A stretch of 64,000 nucleotides of DNA, taken from contig WPIO01000033.1 of assembly GCA_009760855.2 (NCBI GenBank), positions 2,561,501 through 2,625,500 of the forward strand, read 5' to 3'. Below the pieces are notes generated by a model that saw nothing but the letters and a program-made list of their open reading frames with translations, searched no databases and was not told the origin of the DNA. The translations under genes were made by a program, and so were the position numbers. Origin of the DNA: Cristatella mucedo (taxonomy: Eukaryota > Bryozoa > Phylactolaemata > Cristatellidae). Of this stretch, positions 11,401 through 23,210 are shown one piece after another (the stretch's first letter is position 1; each line of letters opens with the position of its first letter).

Positions 11401-13432
11401 GCATAACCTGTATTTACCTTTTTCTATACTCCTTGAAAGCAAGCTAAAGTGATGCCAAGCCTGAGCAGCAAGTGAAAAAAATCCGTTACGGAGCTATAAT
11501 AGTGAGCTATTTGCATAGCGCCAGCAGCAATTTCAGTAAGTGCCTGCTACTCAATAGGCCCATAAGAAAGCCTGCAAATACAGAAAAAATTCATGGCTTG
11601 ACAGTTGCTTAGGGCAGCCCTAAACGCAATAGTCTAGTATACCAGCCACTCAGCTGACTACAATGATTGCAGTACCTGCTTCTATAAAGTCCGGCATGCA
11701 GTCGAAAAGTGCTCGTTTGAACTGCTACTCTGTGCACACATGGCACGCTTTGCAGCCACTGTGATCACTGCAAACCCGACTGCAACAATCCACTGTAGTA
11801 GACTCTGCAGTTCCAATGAAAGCATACATGGTAACGTCAGGTGAGAAAGCATGGATTGCAACAATGAGAGGCCAGCGATCAGCGAACAAGCCTAGCGGCC
11901 GGCTCTCAGCCTGGTGGTCAGAAGAGGATGGTCGTATCCTTCCGATAGAATTGGCAACATGATATGACGTGCCAGCACGCAAGTAAGAGTGGGTCATGCT
12001 GCACAGCCACTGCATCAAGACAGGAGCACCAACAGGGAAGAGGTGGGGCTTCCTGCTGATAAGATCGACAGTTCAGCTTTCCTGGGGCAGATAGGCATTT
12101 TACCAGTAGCTGTCGCTATAGACACCCAACTGTGCTCACCCAGTCAGCTAGCTGACTGAGTGAGCAGCTGACTGGGTAAGCTAGCTGACTGAGTGACAGT
12201 GACAGGCAGTCAAGTAGCCACTGCCACCAGGGCTGGCTGTACAACCAGCTGGCCAGGAATGTTTGCTTTCCTAGGCAGTACCCTTGGCTGCTGGGATGGT
12301 TCAAGGAGCAGCTGCAGCAGACCCCTAAGCTGATTGTAGGTGGCAGTTAGGTGTGTCCTAATACCAGACGAATGAAAGGGCTGTAGGCTAAGTCAGCCAT
12401 CAGCAAGACCCTAAACCGGCCTCCCTAAGCAAAAATGCAAGCCAGGCAACCACCCTTTTGGTCTTTGCATAGCCAATAGCCAGCATTGCCAGACACGTAG
12501 AGTGACTTTTGCAAAGACCAAAGAGCAGCCTGAGTGTATGGAACTATCAGAACACTGGGCATGAACCGGAACTGGCCCCATTCCCAGCCTATGATCTATC
12601 ACCGGCCTGCTGACAAGTATGGAAAGTGATTGAGATTATGGTCAAGGGGGTTGAGTATGCATGGTCTGTTAGTACTCGACCAAGGGACCATTGCCCGGCA
12701 CGACCGCACGAGGAAACTAAGGTAGTCGTCTGGTCAATTCATCCTCTTGCACTGTGATCGTAATCCGAGCCTGTACCCATAACCTTACAACGGCTTTAGG
12801 AAAGAGATTTTGCTGAAGCAAAGCATGATAACTACTTAAACGAGAGGCCAGACGTTCGAGGCAGAATAGCAGTAATTGCCGTGGATGGATTCCAGAGCTT
12901 TCGATAGGGACTTCAAATCCTGCACTTGGCGAGAGATGGCCACCTGGACACATCCCTAAAAGTGATGTCAGCAGGCCGAACAGTCGGCGCAATTATCCTA
13001 GACTTTGAGAAAGGCCACAGAAGTTACTTTCCTTTTGGTATCTGAGAGCAGTGAGAGGAAAACGGGTGGGCTATCAGCACAAAAAGTCTGCTGACATTAC
13101 AATAGGGCATGCATGCATGGATGAAAGCTAGGAATGCATGCAGTGAACAGGATGGAGGAGCTTTCACTCCCCATGTCCCAAACACCAGCTGCAAGGCCAC
13201 CGCTGAGCTTTGCTATGATGGCTATGAAGCTGAGGGACAGTACACTTCCTGTTGCAGGTGAGCCGTGTAGCTAGCTGGGAACTTCGAGAAGGCAGTCTCA
13301 AGCAAATCATTCCTGGAGCAGAGCACAGCGTCTAGCCCAGCGAAGGGAATGGTCTCCAGCTAAGCTCAATTGGTCAGATTAAGCACAGTGTAAGCCGTGT
13401 ATACAGTGCCAGAATAGGGGGCTCCATCGGTG

Positions 13433-13477
<45 letters not shown>

Positions 13478-13567
13478 TATAACATATATATAAAGCAATA
13501 CATATATATATATAGCTGTATATATTATATATATTTATTTATATGTGTATGTAATATTAATTTGTTC

Positions 13568-13623
<56 letters not shown>

Positions 13624-16600
13624 GAACAAATTGAATAGCCTCCTGTGCCAATCTACAGCAAATTAGCAAATGCAGCCCAGTAACTTCCAGGCAACTGCAA
13701 CGGGCAGTACTATCGACAAGCCCATTAGACTAGAGGACACGGTTGTTATTAATATCGTTTGAATGCTTTACAGACCGAGGCTGCCTGTTGTGTCTTGGCC
13801 CAAACTAGCGACCGAGCAATTCAGCTTGGCAATATTCTTTCGGTCTATGTCATCGATGGGGCAGGCCTGAGCCTTGCCAGCTCACCAGCCACAAAGTGAG
13901 TTAGCAGCTTCCAGTTGTAAGTGAAGAAAATGTAGGCACATTGGCAGACATCTGTGCAGGTTTCAGTCAGATCAAAGTGCAACAATACGATCTCTCCAAG
14001 GGTATAAATCTGCCATGCATGGCTAAGATCGCTCTTGCAAAGCCTGAAAGCCTGCTTCAATAGCCCCTTCCTCTGCTTGCATGCACTTTCTTGACAGAGG
14101 CAGAGCGACCAAAAGTCATCTGGACAATGTTTAATCGATGAGTGCTTTCCTATCCTCTTTAGACTTTAACAACAAGTCTGGCTTTTTAGCCAGGTATACT
14201 AGACAGACGACAGTAGCAGGAACAACCATTTGGTAAGACCTCAGAGAGTTGAAATGTGGCACCCAAAAAAATCAACTGCTGCATGCATTCAGCCGACTAT
14301 TAGGCACACACAAATAAAAATTGAAGAACTCGAGGCTCAAAGTGCACAGCAGGCAGTCGCATACATCTCAGCAAGGATATCACAACTAAGCTAGTATGGT
14401 TGACCACTGACACACCATTCACATCGAGTGTCGTGATGAGATAAGTCACATACAAATCAGAGAGGTTGAAAGGTGTCAATAGGAGCCGCAAACTATATCC
14501 GGCCATTCGGCAAGAAATATAATATTGGGACAGCCTGTGTTCTGGTGTGCAAGTAATAATTCTATGCTATCTGATGCAGAAAAGCAATGTCATGAGTAGC
14601 ATAAACAGCGGAGGTGTATGGTAAGTTTCTTAGCCTGGCTCACGGGTTTGTTTTACAACTCCTGCCTCCTCCAGCAGCTCGGATATTTCCACTTCCAAAA
14701 ATTAACACTTAATGGTAAGATGACTCAAATCAGAAAGCTTCATCTCTCCTCCGAATGGTTATTATCTGGGTGATTCGAAAGTGAGCTCAACTAAGAGGAT
14801 GAGTCTTGACCCAGACTGGTCCAATAACTATGACCTACGACTGTTTAGAATGTGCGAGACATCTACCATCTATTTATAACAGCATTTAGCGGGTCCCTGT
14901 GATTCGTCCTTAATGTGCTTATGCATGCTGACACTGCATGTTGCCATTAACCACATTCGCATGCTGACCCTGTGCATGTCACCCCTAACCATGTTATTCT
15001 TGTTGTTTATTGAGCATGCTACCACTAACCATTCGATCGTGCTTCCTTTGCAGCAAATGTAAAGTGCCTAAAAAGATATTGAGTTCTCTGAGGGCATTAT
15101 ATCAAATGTGTTATTATTATTATCACCCTCCTCCCTGAAATGATTCACCAGCATCGACCTAATGGTTATGCACACAGCAGGTGGATCGCTTGAGTGGCAC
15201 CAGTGCTGAGCTCCTGTAGTAAGTACAAACAAAGATCTCAGCTCCCTATCAACTGCCACGAAATCTCACTGCAACCCAGTCTTTTGTAGTAAGCCGAGAA
15301 GTGGTCAAAGCTGCTCCTTCGGTTCACCCTATTTACTAGCCCTCGGGTAACCTGGCAATTTACTCGCCTGGCAGTGCACATGGCTGGTCTACAAAAAATG
15401 CTGCAAACTCTGCGGCACCCCATAACAAGCTATGGGGAAGGGAAGAGGAGAAGGGAAGGGACACCAGGCCCAGCCTCTCCTCCTGGACCAATCCGAAGGG
15501 AGTGTATCGGACAGAAAAGACCCTGCCACGCCTGAAAGGTCAAGGTCTAGTCATCTTTATCCCAACTTAAACCTGGCTATGTCTACATCTCACCAACCCG
15601 AGCAAGCGTTTTTTTTAAAGGCTGCCTGTGACACTTTTGGTTAGCAAAGAATTAACGGTATACAGCAATGCACGGTGCAATCCATGGTTGGATGCCCAAA
15701 GCGCCATTGCCACGGCTGAAGAAAACTCACCTTGCATTTCGGGCACTTGCGGGCATTCAGCTGACCGAAATGCTTCTCTTTGGCCCAGAGCTTGAGCGCC
15801 TTGTCACCTTCTCGGAACTGACTGCAGGTAATACCGTCATGCCAGGGAGCATGGCACGGGAAGCACCATGTAAAGCTGCAAGCGCTGCACACCACCTTCA
15901 GCCCGCTCCGCTGCTGCACCGCTGCAGCCAGCGTGCCGACCTCGTATAGGTGGCAGCAGTGCGGGCACGTTTTGGCTAGCGGACTGCAGTTGGCGTTCTG
16001 GATGATGCGATAGTAGCGAGAGCGCAGCTCCGGGCTGAGACAGTCGGCCACCTCGTCCTTGGCCACGTGGCTGCGGCAGGCCGCCGCCGGGCAGCGTATC
16101 ACTGCGGCGGAAACGCTGCCCTCGGCGATGCACGTTGCAAAGTACATGCCGAGACAGGATTTGCACACGGGCAGCCTGCAGCACAGTCGCCGGCGAACCG
16201 GTGCTGCTGCCGCCGCTGCCGCGTTGGCTGGTGCCAAGCAAATGGCGCACTCGCCGTCGCTCGCAACCTCGCCCAGAGCGTAGGTCCGAGGCGGAGCCTC
16301 CGCCGCCGCGGCCGCGGCAGCGGCGGCCAGCCCACCGGTGATCCACAGCAGCTCCTCCTCGAGCAGGATGTCAGCGAGCGGCTGGTCGAATGGCTGCGGC
16401 GGTACCTGCTCGGCAGTGTCACCGGCGCTCTCTCGAACGGCCAGCAAGGCCACTTCCTGAAGGACACTCTCGAACAGCTGCAGGTTAGCATGCGCACCCT
16501 CCTCACCGCCACCCCCTCTGCCACCTCCAGAGCTGCTGCCGCCACCATCTGCAGGCTCGCGTTCTTTGTTGCCACCGGCAGCCCCATCTGGGGCGTCAGC

Positions 16601-17230
16601 CGCGTTGCTGCGACCGATGCTTGCTGCTTGCTTGCTGTTGCTTGCTGCGATCACTTGCACCTCAGCGATCACGTGCTCGGGCTGAAGCTGCGAGGAGGAG
16701 AGGCAGCTCGGCAGAGCCGGAGGCTCTGGCTGCTGCTGCTGATGCTGCTGGACGGCAGCAGCAGCAGCATCAGCGGCACCGGCCATTGCTGCTGTCGCTG
16801 CCACCTCGGTCTCGGCTGCGGCGGCTGCCGAATGCAGCTGAGCAGACGACTGCGCCGACACTTCTGCACTAGCTGCCTGGCTGGGTTCAGCCGAAGACGG
16901 CAGCTCCTGGCCGGTGAGTCCGGCGACTGGGAGCACCGACGGTCGAGCAGCACCGCCGGCATCGCTCGCTGGTGCGCCCGACATCACAAGCTTCGACACG
17001 GCATCCTGATCTGAGCCGATCAGTATGGTCAGCCTCTCCAGTTTGCCCAGCAGGCCTCCAACTATGGAGCTGCGACCCAGGGAATCTGTTTTGGACTTGG
17101 ACGTGCCATCGCTCTCGATGCCACTACCAACAGCTGGCTTGTCAGCTGCCAAGCCAATGCTGTCGTCACCGGCAAGGATCGCCGGCATAATGGCTGCAAG
17201 CTGCTGCGGCTCCGCAGCAGTCACGGACAT
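8276..17230 (-). CDS. RNF217: RNF217-type RBR E3 ubiquitin ligase, three coding exons (join 17230-15731, 9369-9165, 8457-8276)
   Basis: The three exons join in phase (1500+205+182 nt) to 628 codons plus stop. RBR ligases take ubiquitin from an E2 onto a RING2 cysteine and then pass it to a substrate. Domains seen: an N-terminal low-complexity region (about 1-327) rich in Ala, Gln, Gly and Ser; RING1 from CAIC at 328 to about 385; IBR with CPHC at 422, CSAC at 448 and CHAPWHDGITC ending at 469; RING2 from CPKC at 496 across the splice junction, with GCDHIHC placing the expected catalytic Cys at 509, then CYRCG; a Leu/Val/Ala-rich membrane segment at about 572-603; and a basic tail. RBR order, the GDHYDPLSILGC stretch, the HLRRFVRGS stretch and the C-terminal membrane helix all fit the RNF217 family as I know it. 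The N-terminal region is divergent. The start ATG has A at -3 and lies 22 nt inside an exon preceded by a good 3' splice site, so a 5'UTR intron is inferred. Confidence 0.92.
8458..9164. other. RNF217-like intron 2
   Basis: 707-nt intron with donor GTAAGT (minus strand) and acceptor ttcattgtag. No repeat recognised. Confidence 0.8.
9165..9369 (-). CDS. RNF217: RNF217-like coding exon 2 (RING2 core, residues 501-569)
   Basis: The acceptor tgttgtag precedes ATC; the exon ends in ATTTTTA before the donor GTAAGT. It encodes ILIQRVAGCDHIHCKKC, which continues the CPKCK of exon 1 in frame. Cys509 in GCDH is at the position of the catalytic RBR cysteine. The remaining zinc ligands are CKKC and CYRC. 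The exon finishes with the conserved HLRRFVRGSIF stretch. One leftover base (A) joins CT of the next exon to make Thr569. Confidence 0.93.
9586..9668 (-). mobile_element. SINE-A/LINE-A type 3' tail fragment
   Basis: Minus strand: GTAAAGTGCCTGGATAGATA, TTTAGTTCTCTTAGGATGC, then TTGTTATTATTATTATA. Only the terminal stem-loop part remains. Confidence 0.6.
9775..11150 (-). mobile_element. LINE-A RT copy in RNF217-like intron 1, interrupted by a LINE-B tail
   Basis: Minus-strand pieces: NILKLNDDKTSSLVMGKPCV, VCRERCNCHFTPLLTNLLWL, then, after the LINE-B insert, IDFKV. Upstream parts extend to about 11150. The same arrangement is seen in the better copy at 40760-42010. Confidence 0.75.
10055..10272 (-). 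mobile_element. LINE-B 3' tail nested in LINE-A
   Basis: Minus strand: CTGAATCAGCTATGCTTCTC, GCCTGTGGGCTACCATATTC, GTACCGAAGTCG and TTTGAGGCTTTTTGAAG. It splits the LINE-A reading frame between LLWLPIMH and IDFKV. Confidence 0.65.
11151..13430. other. RNF217-like intron 1, unassigned part
   Basis: No gene recognised. It includes an imperfect palindromic cluster (12130-12200) built on GTCAGCTAGCTGAC. Short ORFs look random. Confidence 0.4.
13434..13495. repeat. (TA)n microsatellite
   Basis: Mostly uninterrupted TA, grading into ATATAA-type sequence. Confidence 0.95.
13559..13632. repeat. 74-bp perfect palindrome
   Basis: AATTTGTTCATT, then 25 AT units, then AATGAACAAATT. The two arms are exact reverse complements, so the whole block is a perfect palindrome able to form a hairpin or cruciform. 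Confidence 0.95.
13633..14855. other. RNF217-like intron 1, unassigned part
   Basis: No coding sequence, RNA gene or repeat family recognised. Confidence 0.4.
14860..15130 (+). mobile_element. LINE-A 3' untranslated region and tail
   Basis: ACAGCATTTAGCGGGTCCCT, then repeated ATGCTGACACTG- and GTGCATGTCACCCCTAACC-type units, then the terminal stem AAAGTGCC...GGCATTAT and (ATT)n. It matches the region before the tails at 23040-23200 and, inverted, 40870-41030. Confidence 0.82.
15731..17230 (-). CDS. RNF217: RNF217-like coding exon 1 (residues 1-500)
   Basis: This exon has exactly 500 codons and ends at AAG followed by the donor GTGAGT, so the intron is phase 0. It encodes the low-complexity N-terminus (poly-Ala at about 301-310, Gln-rich 161-167, Gly/Ser-rich 228-242), RING1, IBR and the first CPKCK of RING2. 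It is clearly more GC-rich than its surroundings. A 3' splice site (pyrimidine tract then cag) ends at 17253, so the exon proper probably begins at 17252. The frame stays open upstream to 17422, but that part reads through the splice site and is probably intron. Confidence 0.92.
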
Positions 17231-17254
17231 CGTGGCTCCGGTGGGCCCTCCACT

Positions 17255-18325
17255 GTAAGCAAAGAAGCAAAGAAACTGCAAATCCCACGAATGTGTGATG
17301 ACAGACCCAAGTGCAAATAGTAAGAGTATATAACGTAAGTCAACATCGTTAGTATTTAGGAAAGCTGCAGCTTGTCGTGATCTCAATTTACTCCCAAGTG
17401 AGTTTAAGAGTGACACAAACAAAATCAGATTGATTAATATTTGAAGAGCAGATTGGTGTGGTCTAGATAGACCACAAGAGCGAAGCTAAATTGCTGGATG
17501 AGCTATTTGTTCATCACTTTCACTTGTGTGCTTGGCACAGGTCTGATTGTACAGCCATGAATACGATCTGGCATACCGAAATACTGCTTATACTTAGCGC
17601 TTTGGTAGGGCATGATACAGATTACACCAACACTAGCAACATAAGTTTTCTCGAATCCCGAATTGGCAAATTCCTGCCTATCCGGCCTATTCCGGTTATC
17701 ACCAAACTTAGGTCGAGATGATCATCGAACGAGCAAATAGGAAAGAAGAAATCCCTCTCCAATTAAATTCCAAGTGAACTGGCTATCAATGGTTTCCATC
17801 CGTGATAAACCTGATAGCTTTGACTATTTTGCCATGAAAATGGCAATAAAACCCAGATTTGGACACTATTGTGAAAGCAGGCAATATTGATGGTCGGCGG
17901 CTGCCACATACCAGCACACTAGTCCATGAAAAACAGACAACGCATAGCTCTCGATGTTGGGTGGGTTTTGAAGCTATCATTATCGGGCTACTGCACGATG
18001 AGCTCCCTGTTTCACCACCGGTGTGCATGTCAAAAACATAGTAGTGTTTAAGATGGTGTTCAGACCACAATTTTGACTTGGAGATTTCAATATTTTCAGA
18101 ATTCGAAAGTAATAAAACTGAAGAAAATGTTTGCCTTCTGTTTGCTATTTCCTTCTTGAAATACCTAAGATGACTATTAAAACCAAAAATTATATAAGCA
18201 GTTTTTCTGGTCACTGGATTGATCAACTTGTAACCAAGGCTTGGTGCAGTGGCTGAGGTCTGGATACTTACAATATACTCTATTATTACCAAAGGTTTAA
18301 CTTAAAAAGTTACGCTCACAACATA
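17255..18325. other. Region upstream of the RNF217-like coding exon: probable 5' intron and flank
   Basis: A 3' splice site at 17253-17254 implies a non-coding first exon somewhere here or farther right. I could not place it. No other feature recognised. Confidence 0.4.
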
Positions 18326-18639
18326 ACAACGATATATGTATAGCACCTTAAGAGAAGTATTCTGTCTAGGTATTTTCAATATGCTGTTAAGGCAGCACTT
18401 CCATTGCTTAGTGATAAAAGGCACACTTGCCAGCAAGCACAAGCACAAAAAAGATAATTTCAAGGACACAGAAAATGCTGTGAGGAACATAAGCATTTTT
18501 AGTTTCTTATTAGATAACACCAAGTCAGGGGATGTCGTAACGTCAGTCAGGAGCGAGTTCCTGGCCTTGGGAGCATACGAACATAGCATACGAGCATACG
18601 ATCTTCGCATGATCTAAGGTTGATGAGAGGCATAGCTAA

Positions 18640-18812
18640 GAGTGATAGCCCAAGAAGTAAGGTGCTTGCTCCCTACGACCGAGATCGTGGGTTCGAATCC
18701 TGCAGCAGGTTATCCTTTGCTGCCAACTGCAAGCAGTGGCGATAGCCTCTAAGGCTCTTCTGCTGCTATACAGATGAGGTTGTTAAATCAACTAATATTT
18801 ATTTATTTACTT
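18640..18812 (+). mobile_element. SINE-B inserted in a minus-strand LINE-A
   Basis: tRNA-like head with GTTCGAATCC B box, hairpin region GCCAACTGCAAGCAGTGGC, GGCTCTTCTGCTGCTATACA and terminal hairpin GTTGTTAAATCAAC, then TATTTATTTATTT. Confidence 0.85.
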
Positions 18813-20842
18813 AAACAACTTGAATCAGAAGAGCTAGTAGGATGCCTAGCCTAATTGGGCAGTAATTCAGAGGGGTAGGCCTGAGCAAAAAAATGGAGGG
18901 ATCTGAAACTGAGCAAAAGAACCTTGAAGTCGAGATGCTGCTTGACGAGGAGCAAATGCAGATTGGAGAGAAGTAGTGTAATGTAGCAATTGCTATGTTC
19001 ATGAAAGACAAGCCTAGCTGCAGAGTTTTGCACTAAGTGTAAGTGACTTACTGCAAAGGCCGGAAGACCTATCTGTACAAATGCGTGGACGAACTTAGAG
19101 ATGGTATCCCTGTCTGAGCAGGTCTGAATTTTCCAATGGTATGCAGCTGGAAGTAGCCAGACTTGACTGTGGAGCTTACATGGTCATTAACTGAAAAGCC
19201 ACAATGGAATAGGGCACCCAGATTTCGTGCAAATATTACAGGAGATGTGCGAGGCCAGTCCATTTTATGGGATAGGTTTTCCCATTTCTGAGTACAATTA
19301 GGTTTGCCCATAACTCACACGTACGTTATTTTTATCATCACACAATTTTGAGAAAGTTATGTTGCCATCCAAGTGCAACTGCCCGGAAGTACATGTAGCA
19401 AGGGAGTTGAGAGTTTGCCTTGCTAAAAGGTACCAATGGATCAAAGTAAAGCTATGGGTGCATGTCGTCTGCACAAAAAATGAAAGCTTAGAATGCACTT
19501 GGCGATTAAATGGACAGGATGAAGAGTATACATAACAAAAAGATGTGGACAAAGCCAAGATCCCTAGGGTATCCCATCCTTCAGAGGCTCCTAGGATGAA
19601 TCTTGCCGATTGACATTATTGCTATGGAGTCACCCACTGATATAAGATCAAAACCATGGCAGTGCAGAGCCAGTGATGCTATGGGGGATGAGAGGCGCTT
19701 AGAAGCACTTGGTGATCAGTACTACCATGCACTGCAGAAAGATCCTGTCTAAACAAGCAGAGAGACTTTATCTACACGTCAATCTGCATCTTTGAAAAGA
19801 TCGGTATACACTTGCAGCAGTGCTAACTCTGCAGAGTGGTTACATCCAAAACCTGAGTGAAACTTTCTATCTAGATTAGAAGCTTTGACATAAGATTTCA
19901 CTGTTTTGCCACAACTCGTCCCAGTGTCATTGATAGGAACGTCAGTATGGAGACTGGGGAGAAGTTGTGTACATTCTTCTAGTCAAGTGGTACCTGCTTA
20001 ATGACTGGGCTAACAAAAGCTTTTAAAAAAAATAATGGGATAAGACCTGAGGCTATGGACTATTATTGTAGTATGCTAGTTATGCAAGGAAGCTACAAAT
20101 CGATACATCTCAGAAAGAGAACATTGAGTATAGGGTATAGAGGGCTTGTAGCCTTCTTAGACTGAGAAATGAACTTCGAAATGGTGTCACTAGTGGACGG
20201 ATTGAAGGTGGACATTGAAGTGCTGCAGGGAGTTGAGGGAGGAGTTGAGTGGGGACGTTACCTTAAGGATGGACTCTCTGATCTGATCCATCTTGCTGAC
20301 AAAGAAGCTAGAGAAGCAATCTGCTAGATCTCTGCACGGATCGCTATGTAAGGTGCACACCTCGAAGTGGTTAAGAAGATAGTTAATAGTCGACATCAGC
20401 AATTTTTAACTGTGCATCCGTGATTCAACAATTATTACACATCCATGATTTAACTAAAGTTTTATAGAAGCTATACTTGGCTTTAGCTAGAATGGATTGT
20501 ATTATCTACAGTAGGTCTCGTGTGCGAGTCGATGGACTGTCAGTCCTTATCTGTCGTATGCTTTCTCAAGCTTGTATTGTAGTGAAGTTAGTTTAAGGTT
20601 TGCATTAAATCATAGACCTTCTGAAGGCATACAACATGCTTAGTCAGAAAATAAAACTTGTCGAGAACGTCAGCTGGTGTCGTCTAGTAGCATTTCACCA
20701 TTAAGGACAGGTTGGACAGAAGATTGAGCAGCAGTGGCTATTTGAGCAGCAGTATAATATAATTATAATAATAAAAATAATAATAAATATAATTTGAGCA
20801 GCAGTATAATATTCTGGTGTGGCCAGCATCAAAGTTAAGCCC

Positions 20843-20999
20843 TTGGGTCTTAGCCCAGTGGTGAGGTGCTGGCTCTTTACAATCCAGGTCGGGGGCTTGA
20901 GTTCAGCAGCAGGCGATCCTTTATTGATCACCGCAAGCAGTTGTGATAACTGCTAAAGCTCTTCAGCTGATGTACAAATGAGGCTGTTAAATCAGCTAA
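20843..20999 (+). mobile_element. SINE-B inserted in a minus-strand LINE-A
   Basis: GTCTTAGCCCAGTGGTGAGG (A-box part), GGGCTTGAGTTC (B-box part), GCGATCCTTTATTGATCACC and terminal hairpin GCTGTTAAATCAGC. Confidence 0.83.
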
Positions 21000-21334
21000 C
21001 CTAAAAGGGTCTTCAGTTTTGCAATTCTCAGATCATACTTAATAACTAACACAAACTGTAGAATGCATGAGATCTGCATGTCGTCAAATGTGCAGCATTT
21101 AACAATATTAGGAGTTGACAGCATTCAATCCTAGAACCATGGTTGATCGAGTGGGTCACCTTTGTAGTAAGTGAGGCAATGCACGTGAGCTAAAAGAGAA
21201 AATAAATGAGAGTATGAAATTCGGGGCATGAGGGGTCAGTTAAGTTTGCCTACACTGTCTAGTTTTGGGGCATCCCAGGAGCAACCATCTCGAAATTCCA
21301 CAACTTACCTCGAGAGGTAAAGTATATAAAAACC

Positions 21335-22015
21335 TTATGGATGGCAGCAAACTTTCTCAAATTAAATGACAATAAAATCAACTTACTAATTATGGCAAAA
21401 CAAGTGTGACTCAAAAATTGGAAATTTATTTCCTCAAAATCGGCTCTGCCAGCATATCTCCTGTTGCACCTGCATGAAATCTATGTGTCATGTTCCAAAG
21501 TTACCTTTCAGCTCCACTAAAGTCTGCCTACTTTCAGCTGAAATTGCTAAAAATTCGGACTTGCTTAAGCAGGGATGCTACATCCTAATGGGACCATGCA
21601 TTTGTATTATCCCGTCTCGACTTCTGAAACTCACTGCTTGCTGTTCCACTGGCCTGTGTAATCAGGCGCTTACCGTTGTTGCAAAACTCTGCAGGTAGGC
21701 TTGTCTGCCGTTAGCGTCGCAGTTGCCACATCAGCCATTTCTTCCCGACCTGCACTGGCTCCCAATCCAGCAACCCATCGACTTCAGGGTTCTGTCACTC
21801 ATTTTTAGCTCCTTTCATTGTCTGGCTCCAGCCTACTATCAGAACTACTACCCTATCAGAACTAGCCCCAACCAGGCTAAGCGTCGTGCCACCATCGTTT
21901 CAATCAAATCGTTTAGCATACAAACCTCAAATCCTTTGCAGACCATGCACTTAGTTTGTATGCTTCCAAAGCCTAGAGTTCACTCCTGACTGACGTCACA
22001 ACACTATCACTAAAA
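21335..22015 (+). mobile_element. LINE-A RT fragment
   Basis: LKLNDNKINLLIMAK, FHLRFRVLSLIF-like and AYYQNYYPIRTSP pieces of the RT C-terminal region. The 3' tail is absent. Confidence 0.75.
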
Positions 22016-22079
22016 AGAAGCTAATATTAAAAAAGATTTAAAAAGAAAATAATAATGCACCTGTTTAGACAGCAATTTA

Positions 22080-23210
22080 TGGGTCTTTGTGATTTGTCCT
22101 TTATATGTTTCTTCGTGCTAACACTGTGCAGGCTGCCACTAACGACGTTTACATGATGACACTGTGCATGTCACCATAACCATATTATGCTCACTTGCTG
22201 CATGTATTGATGACATCAGCATATGGATGGCAGCAAATTTTCTAAAACTAAACGATGATAAAACTAACTTACTAGTTATGGGCAAACGCAGTCCGATTCA
22301 AAAATTGGAAAGGCTGCCGCTAAAAATTGGCTCTGCCAGCATATCTTCAGTTAAATCAGCTCGAAATTTAGAGGTCATGTTCCAAAGTTTCCAAAGTTGT
22401 TCCAAAGACGACCACATCAGCTCCACAGTCAAGTCTGCCTACTTTCAGCTACATAACATGGCTAAAATTCGGGCTTGTTTAGATAAGGATGCCCCGTCTA
22501 AGTTGGTCCATGCATTTGTAAGATCCGTCTTGATTTCTCTAACTCACTGCTTGCTGGCCTACCGGCATGTGCAATCAGGCGATTACAGCTGGTGCAAAAC
22601 TCTGCAGCTAGGCTTGTCTGTCGTGAGCGTCGCAGTTGCCACATTACACCACTTCTCGACCTGCACTGGCTTCCAGTCAAGCAGCACAGCGTCTTCAAGG
22701 TCTTGTCGCTCACTTTTAGGTCACTTCATTCTTCGGCTCCAGCATATCTCTCAGATCTACTCCCCCCCATCATCGTACCGCCCGCTTTTCGGAATCCAAC
22801 AATTTACCACTACCTCGTACAAACCTCAAATCCTTTGGAGACCATGCATTTAGTTCGTATTCGTTTCCCAATGCCTGGATCTCACTCCCGACTTGGGTCA
22901 CAACATCCCTTGACTTGACCACATTTAAAAATAACTTAAAAACACCGATTTAGGACAGCATTTAGTGGGTTCCTGCGATTCGTCCTTCATGTGCTTATGC
23001 GTGCTGACACTGTGCATGCTGCCACTAACCACATTTGCATGCTGACTCTGTGCATGTCAACCCTAACCATGTTTTTCATGTTTATCAAGCATGATATTAC
23101 TCATCATTCAATCGCACTTCCCTTTGCAGCAAATGTTAAGTGCCTAGACAGAGATCGAGTTCTCTGAGGATGCTTTATTAAGCGCATTATTATTATTATT
23201 ATGCATGTTG
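22080..23210 (+). mobile_element. LINE-A, best plus-strand 3' half
   Basis: Nearly continuous protein from FLKLNDDKTNLLVMGKRSPI through VKSARNLEVMFQSFQS, DKDAPSKLVHAFV and CRERRSCHITPLLDLHWLPV to LLPPIIVPPAFRN, with two small frameshifts. Then comes a 3' untranslated region and terminal stem-loop with (ATT)n at 23190-23203. Confidence 0.85.

Larger units (their letters stand above)
18330..21150 (-). mobile_element. LINE-A long copy with two nested SINE-B insertions
   Basis: From the 3' end on the minus strand: tail stem remnant (18330-18370), LPRPGTRS, then a SINE-B gap, AYPSELLPN, FHEHSNCYITLLLSNLH, ARNLGALFHCGFSVNDHVSS, the RT-to-endonuclease linker MLMSTINYLLNHFEV with DLADCFSSFFVSKMDQIRES, SGLTVHRQ-like sequence near 20520, a second SINE-B gap and endonuclease remnants. 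No intact frame. Confidence 0.78.

Noticed and set aside
16067-17014. 315-codon plus-strand reading frame
   Set aside because: It is antisense to the RNF217-like coding exon. GC-rich coding exons often lack stops on the other strand, and no family resemblance is seen.
17231-17422. Upstream in-frame extension of the RNF217-like exon (64 codons)
   Set aside because: It crosses a good 3' splice site at 17253-17254 and has no conserved sequence, so it is treated as intron.
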